Source: Pictodentalium vernedei (Eukaryota; Mollusca; Scaphopoda; Dentaliida; Dentaliidae). From it: 64,000 nt of DNA. The position numbers were made by a program, and so were the translations under genes. Positions 21,561 to 32,600 of the stretch are shown in pieces. Within the stretch, counting starts at the first letter, position 1. Each line of letters starts with the position of its first letter. The stretch spans positions 200,777,262 through 200,841,261 of the forward strand of contig CM062292.1 in assembly GCA_031216915.1 (NCBI GenBank), in the 5' to 3' direction. Under the pieces are notes generated by a model. The model searched no databases. It worked only from the letters and a program-made list of their open reading frames with translations, and was not told the origin of the DNA.

Positions 21561-24480
21561 TCACCGTTCGAAACCACGGGACGTCCATAAACTACTCCCA
21601 AAAGTTTGAGAAACTCGACAGTCTTCCACTCACTGTACATGATAGAGGATAAGACCAATACCTCCTGGTCCTGCAAGGCTAGCGGAAGGAGAAACCATGT
21701 CTTCCACGGCCTGCACCTCACCCTGTCGACCTAGGGGCGTCTGACCGGAAGTTTCGGTTAGAATTAGGGCCCCCACCTGAGTCGCTACCCTGACGGTCTC
21801 TAGAGTAAGACCTAGAGGATGCACAGAAACCTCTATAGGAACTTCCCTTGGGCGTATGCGCCTCAGAAGTGCCTGTCCTACTTTCTCCGCTGAATCCGAC
21901 TATAGGAAGCGGATTTGAATAGCAGAGAGATTAAGCTTTCTTAGTTATCTGATAATATATTGCAGAAAGCTTGTCGTCGAAGAGAAACTCTCTGGAGACT
22001 GGAGCGACTCTGAGAGAGTTTTTCACCTTACTATCCACACGTGTGAATGTAACCAGGGCCACATCACGTCTAACCAACTCCATATTGCCACTAAAGGGCA
22101 GAGTTCTACGTGAAGCCCTTGAAAGAATTTATAGGAGGATATACATCCTGGAATTCTTTTCCCATGAGGCATAATAATAACGCTCTGATAAGGTGATCTG
22201 CGTACGATAATGTGTCTAAGCTAGCCGTATTAGACGATATTAACGTTTCCAACTTGGTTGGAATAGACATAGACGAAAGTATAGACAACTCTAGGACTTA
22301 GACCTGGTCGTCTAGACGCAGAGGAACTCTCGAAATGCCCTGTCCTGCCATTTCGAATTATTCCATGAATTGATGAAAGGCAGATGAAGAGCACTTGCCG
22401 ATATGAGACCGGACTTGCTCTATTAATAGCAAGATATATATAGCATCATATAAAAATTCAAAAGTCTCTGAGACATTTCTGGACTGAGACAGAAACTGAG
22501 GGACGATGTCCCTGAACCGATTAAAGAAATCTGTGTCCAGTGGCGCGATCAGTCTCTTATTCGGCAACGCAGCATTTTGGTCCGGAGGAACAACGTCAGA
22601 AAATTAAAGCCGGATGAACTCCATGGCAATTATGTTGTTCCGAAAGGGAAAAAATTCAACTATTTCGTATCCCTTTCGCCATCCATGCGGACAACTTGTA
22701 ATACTTGGTCGTCCATGTCTGCACCTGCAGTGGAACGTACCGACCCAGCTTTTACGGATAATTCCTGATCCGACAGAGTTTCTGTCAGTTGCTGGGATGC
22801 TGTGACAATTTGTGCTAACTGCAGTAGCAAGTCCGTAACGGAGGCCTGTGGAGCTGCGGTCTTACAATATTTAGCCGCTGGAAGCTCCTAAGATGTTGAC
22901 TCCTGCATACTTTTTAATGCCACTGTCTGAAGTGTGAAGGCCTTGTATCCTTGGCTACCGGATGGCGTGACCTGGTCGCCGTGAATTCCTGGTCGGCGAG
23001 ATTGGCTGGATATCACTGGTCACGTAGCCAAGGTGCTGTCGTGTGCCCTGCCGTGAGGATGAGGAAGCCAATAAAGCAGTCTCTCCAGACTGTCTATATC
23101 ACGGAGCGTCCCGAGTGGTGGACATATGCCCCGACTGAGGAACATTATGTATGACAACATCTGTACCCAGATGTTGTTGTACGAGAGAGGGACCTCTCTC
23201 GCTCACAGCCCGTGTTGAGCTGGACGAGCTAGGAACCGGACTAATAGGCTTCCTCCGTACTATCCTCGTATCCGTCGTCACTGGGTGTGCACGTGTATTT
23301 ATAGTGCTCGCATCACCCAAACCTCCTCCTGGACAGCAACGGACTAACCCGGGTGCCGAGCCATTCGCTGGATGGTCGCTACACCGGACGAGCTAGCGGA
23401 CGCCAAAGCCGTCGATCCTACTTAGGACCTCTTAGGCAATTGACGTATCTGCATAAGCACTCTTGCCGCTAGCTCTTCATTTAACTGTGACAACGGAAGC
23501 ACACTTTGAAGACATCACGGAAACATTACTCTGTTCTTGATCGTCAAAGAGACCTGTGGAGCCACGGTCTTACATAAATAGCCGCTGGAAACTCCAGGGA
23601 CATTCATTCCTGCATTTATATAATATCCTAACGTCCCAACTGGAAAGGCCTCGTGTCCTTGGCAAGCGGATGGAGTGACCTGGTTGACGTGGAATCCCTG
23701 GACGGCGAAGCAGGAGATCCCGGAACGTTACTTCCTGCCTTATATCATGAACGTCCTCCAGAATCTGTGGTCACAAAGCCAAGGTGCGGTCGTGTGTGCT
23801 GAAGTGAGGATGAGGAAGCCAATAGAACAGCCGCGTCGGACTGTCTATGCGACAGAGCGTCCCAAGCAGGAGGAGTGGACGTATGCTCCGGCTATCAAAC
23901 GAACATACAACAACATCGCGGCGCAGATGTTGATGTAAGAGAGAGGGGGGCCTCTCTCGCTCGCGGTCCGGATGGACCAGGACGAGCTAGGAACCGGACT
24001 AACAGGCTTCCTCCGTACTATCCTCTGTTCCGTCGTCACTGGGTGTGCACATGGTATGTTTATAGTGCTCGCAACACCCGAAATTCCTTCCTGGACCGCA
24101 ATAGATGAACCCGGGTGCTGACCCATTCAGTAAATGGGGGCGACACCAGGCGAGCTAGCAGACATTGATGTCAATGCCATCGACCCTACTAGGGGTTTCT
24201 TAGGCAATTGCCATATATCCATGAGCACTTTTGCCACTAGCTCTTCATTGTGACGACGGAAGCACACTCTTGGACGACATCCCGGAAACATCACCCTGTT
24301 CTTGTTCCTCTGAAAAAGAGAGTGAAAAACTAGAGTGACCCAGCAGAGAGAGGGCTGCATGGTCCTCTCCCCACTAACAACCTACCGTGAAACACGCCTC
24401 CGATGTTTGTCATCCCAATTAACACACATTGAACAAGGGTTAGTGCGAGTACGTTGACTATAATTAATACAGAAATCAAG
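21561..24480 (-). pseudogene. DIRS copy 2: gag remnant with 0.7-kb tandem duplication
   Basis: Corresponds to gag of 57970-60020: landmarks near 21650 (GGAGAAACCATGTCTTCCAC), 21960 (AGAAAGCTTGTCGTCGAAGA) and 22580-22760. A tandem duplication then starts at about 22841 (GAGGCCTGTGGAGCTGCGGT) and repeats at about 23550 (GACCTGTGGAGCCACGGTCT). The two copies share GGAAGCC, GTCGTGTGTGC and GAGAGGGACCTCTCTCGCTC/GAGAGGCCCCCC-type blocks. The second copy ends near 24320. Frames are short and broken. Confidence 0.65.
22841..24320 (-). repeat. Direct tandem duplication of ~0.71-0.75 kb inside DIRS gag
   Basis: Unit 1 at about 22841-23549, unit 2 at about 23550-24320. Offsets measured at several landmarks vary from 708 to 745 because of indels, so the duplication is old. 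The single-copy state is seen in the copy at 59000-59800. Confidence 0.7.
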
Positions 24481-25224
24481 AATGAGAGGAAGATTTCCTC
24501 CCATTACAATTTGAACAATAATTTTTCAAAGTGAAAAAGTAAACAGTCATAGTACTCGCACCAAACCTTGAAAACAAAGACACATAAAAAAATAATCCAG
24601 TATAACATTGCGAAAAAAATATTCAAAAAGAAAAAAAATTTTTCAGAAGAGCCCAAGTTCCCAATGGGAACCCTGAGCCCAAATGGATCCCAAAAAAGCC
24701 TAAGTGTGGACAAAAATTTAAAATCATTTTGAAAAATTAATGTAACACTTATGGACAATATTAATGTAACTTACTATGAACTAAATTAAGCAGAAGACAA
24801 GTAATCACTGTCAGAAGTAACAGTTGTCAACATAAGCAAAAGTGTCAACAAACTGGAAACATGACTCCAGGCAGTGAAACAAACATGGCCCGAAATCAGT
24901 TACGAATTAAAACACTATCTGATACAAAACAGAAGCTTCCATAGAAGAAACTGTAGAACATCAGATGGTAGATGCAGACCAAAACACCCCTAGGGTGAGG
25001 ACGTAACATGGGGAAAAAACAGAAAATAATTCTGTTACCAAGCCAAAACTCCCAAGAAATTTTAGTAATAAACATTACAAAATAAGCCAAAAGCATGGGA
25101 GAATAGCTAGGGGGAATAAAGGAAAGGGGAGAGAGGAAACACTGATTAAACAATGCAACATTCATAGCAAGAATGACCACAAGGCCTTGCCTCGAAAATA
25201 GGTAACATGAATAATTTCGTAAAA

Positions 25225-25504
25225 CTAGAGGATGGCCACCAAAGGGTGGCTGATTCCCCCGAAAAAAGCCTTGATAGCCATTCCAACCTTATTCGCGACA
25301 CACCCTCTGGTTGTGGGCAATAATAATACCAAGTATCATTAATATCCTTGAGGGCTGTAAGAAGTTATGGAGCGGACACGAATTCCGTCTACGCCCGGAT
25401 GGACAGATGGACAGATGGACAGACAGACAGACGGACAGATGGACAGACAGACGGACAGACAGATGATGTCACGGCTAGATTCTCCCGAATTTTTTTCGGG
25501 GGAA
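25225..25504 (+). mobile_element. 280-bp hairpin-ended insertion in the DIRS copy 2 leader
   Basis: The flanking TAAAA (25220-25224 and 25505-25509) and the uninterrupted leader at 3285-3310 define a clean insertion. The element starts CTAGAGGATGGCCACC and contains GATTCCCCCGAAAAAAG near its start. It ends in a (GGACAGAY)n tract at 25399-25466 and a terminal hairpin TTCTCCCGAA-TTTTT-TTCGGGGGAA. ATTCCCCCGAAAAAA near the left is also the inverted counterpart of the right end. Confidence 0.75.
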
Positions 25505-25667
25505 TAAAAATTATAAGTTACAGCCCTGAACATTTGTATCCACTGTTTTTTCCTCTCCACCTTCTATTTCCACCATATATCCACCAATTCTCTCATAATT
25601 ATGCGTCTGGCATCTTAAAACTGAGATTTACAAGCACAAATAACAGTGAAGTGTATCTGTATTGAGG

Positions 25668-25878
25668 GCCAAACAAAGAATGATTTTGGCGGCAATTTCG
25701 AGACCTCCTTGACACTGCGCATGCGCAGTGGAGTAAAGTATGGAGGACCATATAGGACATGTAATTTTTGGTTTTAGATGCAAATTTTGGGGATTGGGGG
25801 GTAAAATTTGCGTTTGGCCCTAGATATTTTAGAGTTAGCACCAGCTAAGTCTGGGTCATTGGTACAGTATAAAAATAT
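25668..25878 (-). repeat. DIRS copy 2: 5' inverted terminal repeat
   Basis: Reverse-complement match to 18620-18810: CAAACAAAGAATGATTTTGG, CACTGCGCATGCGCAGTG (a perfect 18-bp palindrome at 25713-25730), ATGGAGGACCATATAGGACA, TTTGGGGATTGGGGGGTAAA, GTCTGGGTCATTGGTAC. Ends in CAGTATAAAAATAT. Confidence 0.8.
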
Positions 25879-26176
25879 AATAATTTACTTAAGTTATGAA
25901 AGTTATGAATATTTTTGGACGGACTCACACACGGACGGATGGATGCATGGATGTTCTTACAAATGGCTACTTATGTGGCTATTTTATGGACATGTTAGGT
26001 GGCTAACCTAAAACACATGTCCAACATAATAAAAATTTACTGACCATAACCCTACCCACCCCTAACCCTAAGCAAACCCTAACCATAAACTAACCCTAGC
26101 CACATAACACCCCTTCACTGACCCCCCACCCCCACCCCACCCTGGAATGCCCTAACCCTACTCTACATTTATCCAA

Positions 26177-26209
<33 letters not shown>

Positions 26210-26396
26210 ACACACACACAAACACACAATAAGAGATTCTGATACTTGGCTAGCCACGTAACAGACTTTAACCACATAAGTATCCTGTTTTACTAACTCG
26301 TAGCCACATAGGTAGTCATTTGTGTGTGCGGATGCATGGACGCACGGACACACATAATCCAGTATACCCCCCATTTTCTTCGAAAGTGGGGGTATA
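25879..26396 (+). mobile_element. Hairpin-ended element (ATACCCCCAC family), right part
   Basis: Continues the element broken by DIRS copy 2, resuming at AATAATTTACTTAAGTTATG, as in the intact relative near 51745. It carries the GGACGGACTCACACACGGAC tract, a second nested MITE, and ends with ATACCCCCC...GAAAGTGGGGGTATAA at 26363-26397. Confidence 0.7.
25960..26322. mobile_element. MITE with 22-bp TIR and telomere-like core, copy 2
   Basis: CAAATGGCTACTTATGTGGC at the left and TAGCCACATAGGTAGTCATT at the right pair with two mismatches. The core repeats CCCTAACC-like motifs and contains a 32-base C run at 26178-26209 followed by a CA tract. Closely matches 17750-18061. Confidence 0.7.
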
Positions 26397-26699
26397 ATGA
26401 ATGATATACGAACACGACAGACTGAACACTGATGATGTTTCAAAATGAAAGTGTCAATGACACTGTAGCTTAACTTGTGTGTTGTGTTTGATGAAAATGA
26501 TAATGTTCAATGTTTATGAAAGGATTATGAAATAAGACAAGAATTGTGATAATTGGGAATATGTTCATTTCTGTTCCCTGTATGCTACGTTTTTGATAAA
26601 AATAATATGAGGTGAACACTGTACTAAAGAGCTGAGGGGTGGGTTAATATGACCTCACAGTTAATGTATGTGGCCCTCACAGTTAACGTATATCAACAA
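26397..26699. other. No feature recognised
   Basis: Short AT-rich gap between the ATACCCCCAC element and the next tandem-array element. The left end of the latter may lie inside it but has no copy to compare with. Confidence 0.35.
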
Positions 26700-29600
26700 A
26701 AGTTACCAAGTTACAGAAATTATTCCAAAACGAGCCATCCTATCAAGCTACATTGAAATCCCTTCATAAATATGGCCTGTACACTGTGCTAAAGGTTTTC
26801 AGGCTTCGGGCCCCTGTAGCCGTCAGTTTCCTAATTGCGTCCAAAGGGGACGTTCTCATCTAGACATTATATGAAGTCAACCTACCAAGTTACAATGAAA
26901 TCCCTTCATATAAATATGACCTGTAGACTGTGCTAAAGGTTTTTGGGCTTTGGGCTCGGGAAGCCATCATGGTTGAATGATCGCAACCAAAAGGGGACAT
27001 TCTCATCTGGGCATCATCTGGAGTGATCCTACGAAGTTACAATGAAATCCCTTCATAAATATGACCTGTAGGTTTTCAGGCTTCGGGCCCCTGAAGCCAT
27101 CGCAGTTGACCAATCACGACCAAAAGGGGATGTCATCATCTAGGCACTATATGGAGTCAAACTAACAGGTTACAATGAAATCCTTCCATAAATATGACCC
27201 ATAGACTATGCTAAAGGTTTTGGGGTTTTGGGCTCGGGCAGCCATCAAGGATGAATGATCGCGACCAAAAGGGGAAGTTCTCATCTAGACATTATTTGGA
27301 GTCATCCTACCAAGGTACAATGAAATCCCTTCATAAATATCACCTGTAGACTGCGCTAAAGATTTTCGGGCTTCAGGCCCCTGTAGCCGGCACAGTTGCC
27401 CAATGGTGTCGAAAAGGGGCTGTTCTCATCTAGACATTATATGAAGTCAACCTACCAAGTTACAATGAAATCCCTTCATAAATATGAACTGAAGACTGTG
27501 CTCAAGGTTTTCAGGGCTTTGGGCTCGGGCAGTCATCATGGTTGAAAGATTGCAACCAAAAGGGGACATTCTCATCTGGGCATCATCTGGAGTGATCCTA
27601 CAAAGTTACAATGAAATCCCTTCATAAATATGACCTGTAAATTGTGCTCAAGATTTTCGGGCTTCGGGCACCTATAGCCATCACAGTTGACCAATCATGA
27701 CCAAATGGGGATGTCATCTTCTAGGCATTATATGGAGTCAACCTAACAAGTTACAATGAAATCCTTCCATAAATACGACCTATAGACTATGCTAAAGGTT
27801 TTGGGATCAGGCAGCCATCAAGGCTGAATGATCGTGACCAAAAGGGGATGTTCTCATCTAGACATTATTTGGAGTCATCCTACCAAGCTACAATGAAATC
27901 CCTTCATAATTATGACCTGTAGACTGTTCTAAAGGTTTTCGGGCTTCAGGCCCCTGTAGCTGTCACAGTTGCCCAATCATGTCCAAAAGGGGACGTTCTC
28001 ATCTAGACATTATATGAAGTCAAGCCTACCAAGTTACAATGAAATCCCTTCATAAATATGACCTGTAGACTGTGCTAAAGGTATTCAGGCTTCGGGCTCG
28101 GGCAGCCATAATGGTTGAATGATCGCAACCAAAAGGGGACATTCTCATCTGGGCATCATCTGGAGTGATCCTATGAAGCTATAATGAAATCCCTTCATAA
28201 ATATGACCTGTAGACTGTGCTCAAGATTTTCAGGCTTTGGGCACCTGTAGCCATCACAGTTGACCAATCACGACCAAAAGGGGATGTCATCATCTAGGCA
28301 TTACATGGAGTCAACCTAACAAGTTTCAATGAAATCCTTCCATAAATATGACCTATAGACTATGATAAAGGTCTTTGGGCAGCCATAAAGGCTGAATGAT
28401 CGAGACCAAAAGGGGATGTTCTCATCTAGACATTATTTGGAGTCACCCTACCAAGCTACAATGAAATTCCTTCATAATTATGACCTGTAGACTGTTCTAA
28501 AGGTTTTCGGGCTTCGGGCCCCTGTAGCCGTCACAGTTGCCCAATCGTATCCAAAAGGGGACGTTCTCATCTAGACATTATACGAAGTCAACCTACCAAG
28601 TTACAATGAAATCCCTTCATAAATATGACCTGTAGACTGTGCTAAAGGTTTTTGGGCTTCGGGCTTGGGCAGCCATCATGGTTGAATGATCGCAACCAAA
28701 GGGGACAATTTCATCTGGGCATCATCTGGAGTGATCCTACGAAGTTACAATGAAATCCCTTCATAAATATGACCTGTAGACTGTGCTCAAGGTTTTCGGG
28801 CTTCGGGCACCTGTAGCCATCACAGTTGACCAATCATGACCAAATGGGGATGTCATCATCTAGACATTATATGGAGTCAACCTAACAGGTTACGATGAAA
28901 TCCTTCCATAAATATGACCTTTTGCCTATGCTAAAGGTTTTTGGGATCGGGCACCCATCAAGGCTGAATGATCACGATCAAAATGGGGCGTTCTCATCTA
29001 GACATTATTTGGAGTCATCCTACCAAGTTACAATGAAATCCCTTCATAAATATGACCTGTAGACTGTGCTAAAGGTTTTCGGGCTTTGGGCCCCGGTAGC
29101 CGTCACAGTTGCCCAAGCATGTCCAAAAGGGGACTTTCTCATCTAGACACTATATGAAGTCAACCCACCAAGTTACAATGAAATTCCTCAATAAATACGA
29201 CCTGTAGACTGTGCTAAAGGTTTTCGGGTTTTGGGCTCGGGCAGTCGTCATGGTTGGCAGATCGCGCCCAAATGGGGAAATTCTCATCTAAACATCATAA
29301 GGTATCATCCTACTAAATTATAAGGAAATCCCTCCACATTAAACATGACCTGCAGACTGTGGTAAAAAGTTTTTGGGTTTCGGGCTTGGGCAGCCATCAC
29401 GGTTGACAGATCATGCCCAAAAGGGGACGTTCTTATTTAGGCATTATACAGAGGCACCCTACCAAGTTACAATGAAATCCCTTCATAAATACGACCTGTA
29501 GACTGTGCTCATGGTTTTTGGGCTCGGGCAGCTATACCGGTTAACCGATCACGACCAAAAGGGGGCGTTCTCATCTAGACATGACCCCAAACCTGCATAC

Positions 29601-29735
29601 GAAATTTCGTGACGATCAGACAAAAACTGCAGGATGTAGCCCGTGCTAAAGGAAAATGTGAACAGACTCACAGACTAACAGACTTCTGCATGCGTGATGG
29701 CAATAGCTTATCTTGACTTTGTCAAGTTAAGCTAA
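26700..29735 (+). mobile_element. Helitron/Helentron-like element with higher-order array, long copy
   Basis: Same family as 762-2907. Landmark CCAAA(A)GGGG recurs about every 144 bp from 26840 to 29560, in the same D-A-B-C order and with about four higher-order rounds of about 577 bp. Diverged monomers and a unique tail follow (ATGACCCCAAACCTGCATAC, GACGATCAGACAAAAACTGC, AACAGACTCACAGACTAACA). It ends in the hairpin at 29704-29734 and CTAA at 29732-29735. Non-coding. Confidence 0.65.
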
Positions 29736-30044
29736 GTATTCCTCTGTTATGTAAAGTCACAGTATGAATTCCCCTGCAGGGTTGACTCAGTGTGGGACCA
29801 AAGTTTAAAGGCACTAACTCGTGAGTCTCCATACAGCAAGCAACAACAAATAATGAAAGTGAATGCTGCTATTGGGAAGCTCATTCGCAAATAGTCAGAT
29901 TTCCTACATCCAACCAAGAACAAGGAACATATTTTACTCCATGTTTGTTATGGGCAAAAATAATAATAATAAAATAATAATATAATAAATGCAGTTGAAA
30001 GCCATGACTCCATGCAATGTGCTCTCAGGCTTTACAAAATTAAA
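29736..30044. other. No gene; (AAT)n-rich stretch
   Basis: Contains AATAATAATAATAAAATAAT at about 29957, probably a LINE-type 3' tail belonging to the remnant that follows. Confidence 0.4.
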
Positions 30045-30311
30045 ATAAATAAAGTTAGCTCTGTGTTAATCATAAATTTAGGACATTTTATGTATAGGTT
30101 TTACCGAATAAGTGCGTCTCAGGGTTAGTTTTGAAGGACTGATATTTTTCTGGTGATTTCAAGTGATCAGGCAGATTGTTCCAGAGAAAAGGCCCGGCAA
30201 CGGAGAAGGCTCAATTTCCAGCAGTTACAAGGTTGCTGGTCTTGTGACAAAGATTATTTGTGGAGGAGGATCTCAGAGATTGTGTGGGAACGTATCGTTG
30301 AAGAAGTTTGA
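30045..30311 (-). pseudogene. LINE C-terminal remnant (second CR1/L2-like copy)
   Basis: The minus strand reads FSVAGPFLWNNLPDHLKSPE and QSFKTNPETHLFGKTY, the end of the C-terminal domain of a CR1/L2-like LINE, with frame damage. Only this tail remains. It lies in the same orientation directly downstream of the longer LINE, so the LINE inserted next to, or was joined to, an older copy. Confidence 0.6.
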
Positions 30312-30456
30312 TGAAATCAATAATAATAATAATAATAATATACACATTTATATAGCGCCAAAATTATAGTTCAGAAGATATAGAACCATATTCTAAGGCA
30401 CTGAGCTCGTGCAAATATACAAACGGAATATATACAGTATCTTACAGTCCAGAACA

Positions 30457-30825
30457 TCACTTATACTCTTTTTGAAACAGGCATGTTTTGAGATCTTTCT
30501 TGAAAAGGTTGACATTTGACAGTCTTTTTAGGTGTTCTGGTAAATTATTCCACAAGTGAGGGCCAGCAAATGAGAATGACCTATCTCCAAATGTCTTACA
30601 CCTATGTTTTGGAACATGTAGTAGCATTTTACCACTGGACCTCAGGTTGTATTGACACACATTCTTGGTATCAAGGAGTTCTTCCAAGTATGCTGGTGAC
30701 ATGTTGTTTTGTGTCTTAAAAACTAATAATAAAGTTTTGAAAATTATTCTGTGCTTGACTGGCAGCCAGTGCATATCCCTCAGAACAGGAGTGATGTGTT
30801 GAGATCGTAATACCCAACATACCAC
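30457..30825 (-). pseudogene. LINE C-terminal domain
   Basis: Open for about 120 codons on the minus strand: ITPVLRDMHWLPVKHRIIFK, AYLEELL, YNLRSSGKMLL, RSFSFAGPHLWNNLPEHLKR and LFKKDLKTCLFQKEYK before the stop. Same family as the fragment at 16867-17187. It is separated from the RT by a frame change near 30826, where an expected QN.AAR segment is partly lost. Confidence 0.85.
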
Positions 30826-31890
30826 TCAGGCTGATGTATTTAGTACCATCTGCAGGCGAGAGTACTGATATTGTGGAAGGTTGAATAGTTGGGCATTACA
30901 ATAATCCAAATGTGAAGTTACAAAGGCATGAACTAGGGTTTTTGTTGAGTCTTTGGTGAGGAACTGTCTTATCTGTTTAACTTTATATAGACCTCTGAAA
31001 GCCTTATTGCACATATTTGTAACATGTCTGTCCACAGACATGGAAGAGTCGAAGAAGGCACCAAGATTACTTACACTGTTACTTGCACTGATGGCGGAAT
31101 CTCCTACCTTCACTGAATTGATGTCAACTTTAGTGAGTTGTTGTCGTGAACCAATTATTAGGAGTTCAGTCTTATCATCATTTATCATTAATTTGTTTGA
31201 AACCATCCATGTGCAAATGTCCAAAATACAAGATTCCATAGTTTCTAAAGCTTTAGTTTGATCCTTGATTGATGGTCGAAAAGAGAAATAGACCTGTTTG
31301 TCATCAGCATAACCATGGACGTCAGGCAGGTGAGATTCAATGATGGTGAACATTTTTGAAATATAGAATAGAAACAGAACAGGATCAAGGCAACTGCACT
31401 GTGGGACTTCACATTCAAGATGGAAGTCTTTTGACAGATTACCGTTTATTGATACACGCTGCTGTCTATTCTTGAGGTACGATGATAGCCAGCTAGCAGC
31501 AACACCATTAAGTCCAAAATCAGAATTCATTGTCTCTAGCAGAGTTTTATGACAAACAGTGTCAAAAGCAGCACTAAGGTCTAAAAGAACAAGCAATGTT
31601 ACTCTTCCAGACTCCATATTAAGGAGGATGTCATTCTGAACCTTCAGTAATTCTGTTTCAGTCGAGTGAAATTTTCTGAATCCAGACGCATTGGCCGGTA
31701 ATGGAGCATGCATATCACTCTGTAACATTAGTTGGTCAATTGCAGCTTTTTCACACAGCTTAGAGACAAACGGTAAGTTACTCACTGGTCAGAAGTTTTT
31801 AAACACAAGTTCTGCACCTTGATTCTTCGGAAGAGGATTAACAATTGCTATTTTCCACGCATCAGGCACACATCCTAAACAGAGACAGGT
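30826..31890 (-). pseudogene. LINE reverse transcriptase domain
   Basis: Minus strand. The N-terminal part AWKIAIVNPLPKNQGAEL is followed by KNF, then a TGA at 31789-31791 where the family has Arg (RPVSNLP), then 319 open codons. Motifs in order: SGFRKFHSTETELLK, LLVLLDLSAAFDTV (first catalytic Asp), VPQCSCLDPVLF (usual VPQGS.LGP, two glycines lost), HGYADDKQVYFSF (catalytic YADD intact), INDDKTELLIIG, and SNLGAFFDSSMSVDRHV. The catalytic aspartates remain, but the stop and the damaged glycine motif argue for a dead copy. Confidence 0.9.
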
Positions 31891-32023
31891 TAATCATTTT
31901 TGTGATTACAGGAGCCAAAGAGTCTACACATGATTTGACAATAGATGTTGGCATTGGGTCAAGTTGACATGAGGCATTTGAGGATTCTTTTACTAATTTG
32001 GTTACCTCGTGGATTTCTAAAGG

Positions 32024-32540
32024 TCAAAAAGTTGAAAGCTCTTTTTCTGATGGTCTCTGTTTGATGTCAATTTTGTCTACATTTATGTTCTTAATTTTTT
32101 CCTGAATTAATTTTATTTTTTTGATGAAGAATTCGCCAAATTGATCAGCCAGCTTTGATGAATTATCGTGTGGTGGAAATGACACACTTTGTTTTTCTGT
32201 ACACAGATTTTTAACAACTTTAAACAGTTTTTTTGCTGTCACCATTACAAGCTTCAATACATGTTGTGTAGTAAGATTTTCTGGCATCTTTTAGTTTGTT
32301 GGAGAACTGATTATAAATAGTCTTATATGCTGCTTCCTCATTGTAAGATTTAGATCTTTCCCGCTCTTGCTTTCGACGATTAGCTTTCAGAGTTCTCAGT
32401 TCATTGGTAAACCAGGGTATTCTTGGCTGAATAATTAATGTTTTTGTTTTCAGAGGGGCATACTCATCCAGTAGACAAGACAATGTGTTGTTGTATGATT
32501 TTGCCAGATCATGCAGGTTAGCATGCTGAAAATTACACAA
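32024..32540 (-). pseudogene. LINE linker between endonuclease and RT
   Basis: Two overlapping minus-strand frames. 32220-32540 has YNNTLSCLLDEYAPLKTKTL, PWFTNELRTLKANRRKQERE and YNQFSNKLKDARKSYYTTCI, the region after the endonuclease in CR1/L2 elements. A frameshift near 32225 continues into 32024-32287 (KKLFKVVKNLC, LADQFGEFFIKKI). Upstream the endonuclease is absent. Confidence 0.8.
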
Positions 32541-32600
32541 ATCTGATTTTTCAATGTCGCATTTAAACTTGTTAATGTCAATTAATCAACCTTTCTTTGA

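Larger units (their letters stand above)
18587..25878 (-). mobile_element. DIRS retrotransposon, family A, copy 2 (internally deleted)
   Basis: Element of the DIRS order read on the minus strand: 5' inverted repeat at 25668-25878, leader, gag remnant, RT and RNase H remnants, truncated tyrosine recombinase, internal complementary region, 3' repeat at 18587-18943. Both outer ends abut the same interrupted repeat (ATACCCCCAC family), giving a clean insertion boundary with no target duplication, as expected for recombinase-mediated integration. Most of the recombinase is deleted, gag carries a 0.7-kb tandem duplication, and another element sits in the leader. All reading frames are broken. Confidence 0.85.
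30318..32600 (-). mobile_element. CR1/L2-like LINE, 5'-truncated
   Basis: Non-LTR retrotransposon on the minus strand. It retains the linker after the endonuclease, the reverse transcriptase and the C-terminal domain. It ends in a 3' tail with GGCGCTATATAAATGTG and (TTA)n (plus strand AATAATAATAAT at 30318-30340). The apurinic-type endonuclease is missing beyond about 32600. Coding parts are listed separately. One TGA and several frameshifts make it inactive. Confidence 0.9.
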
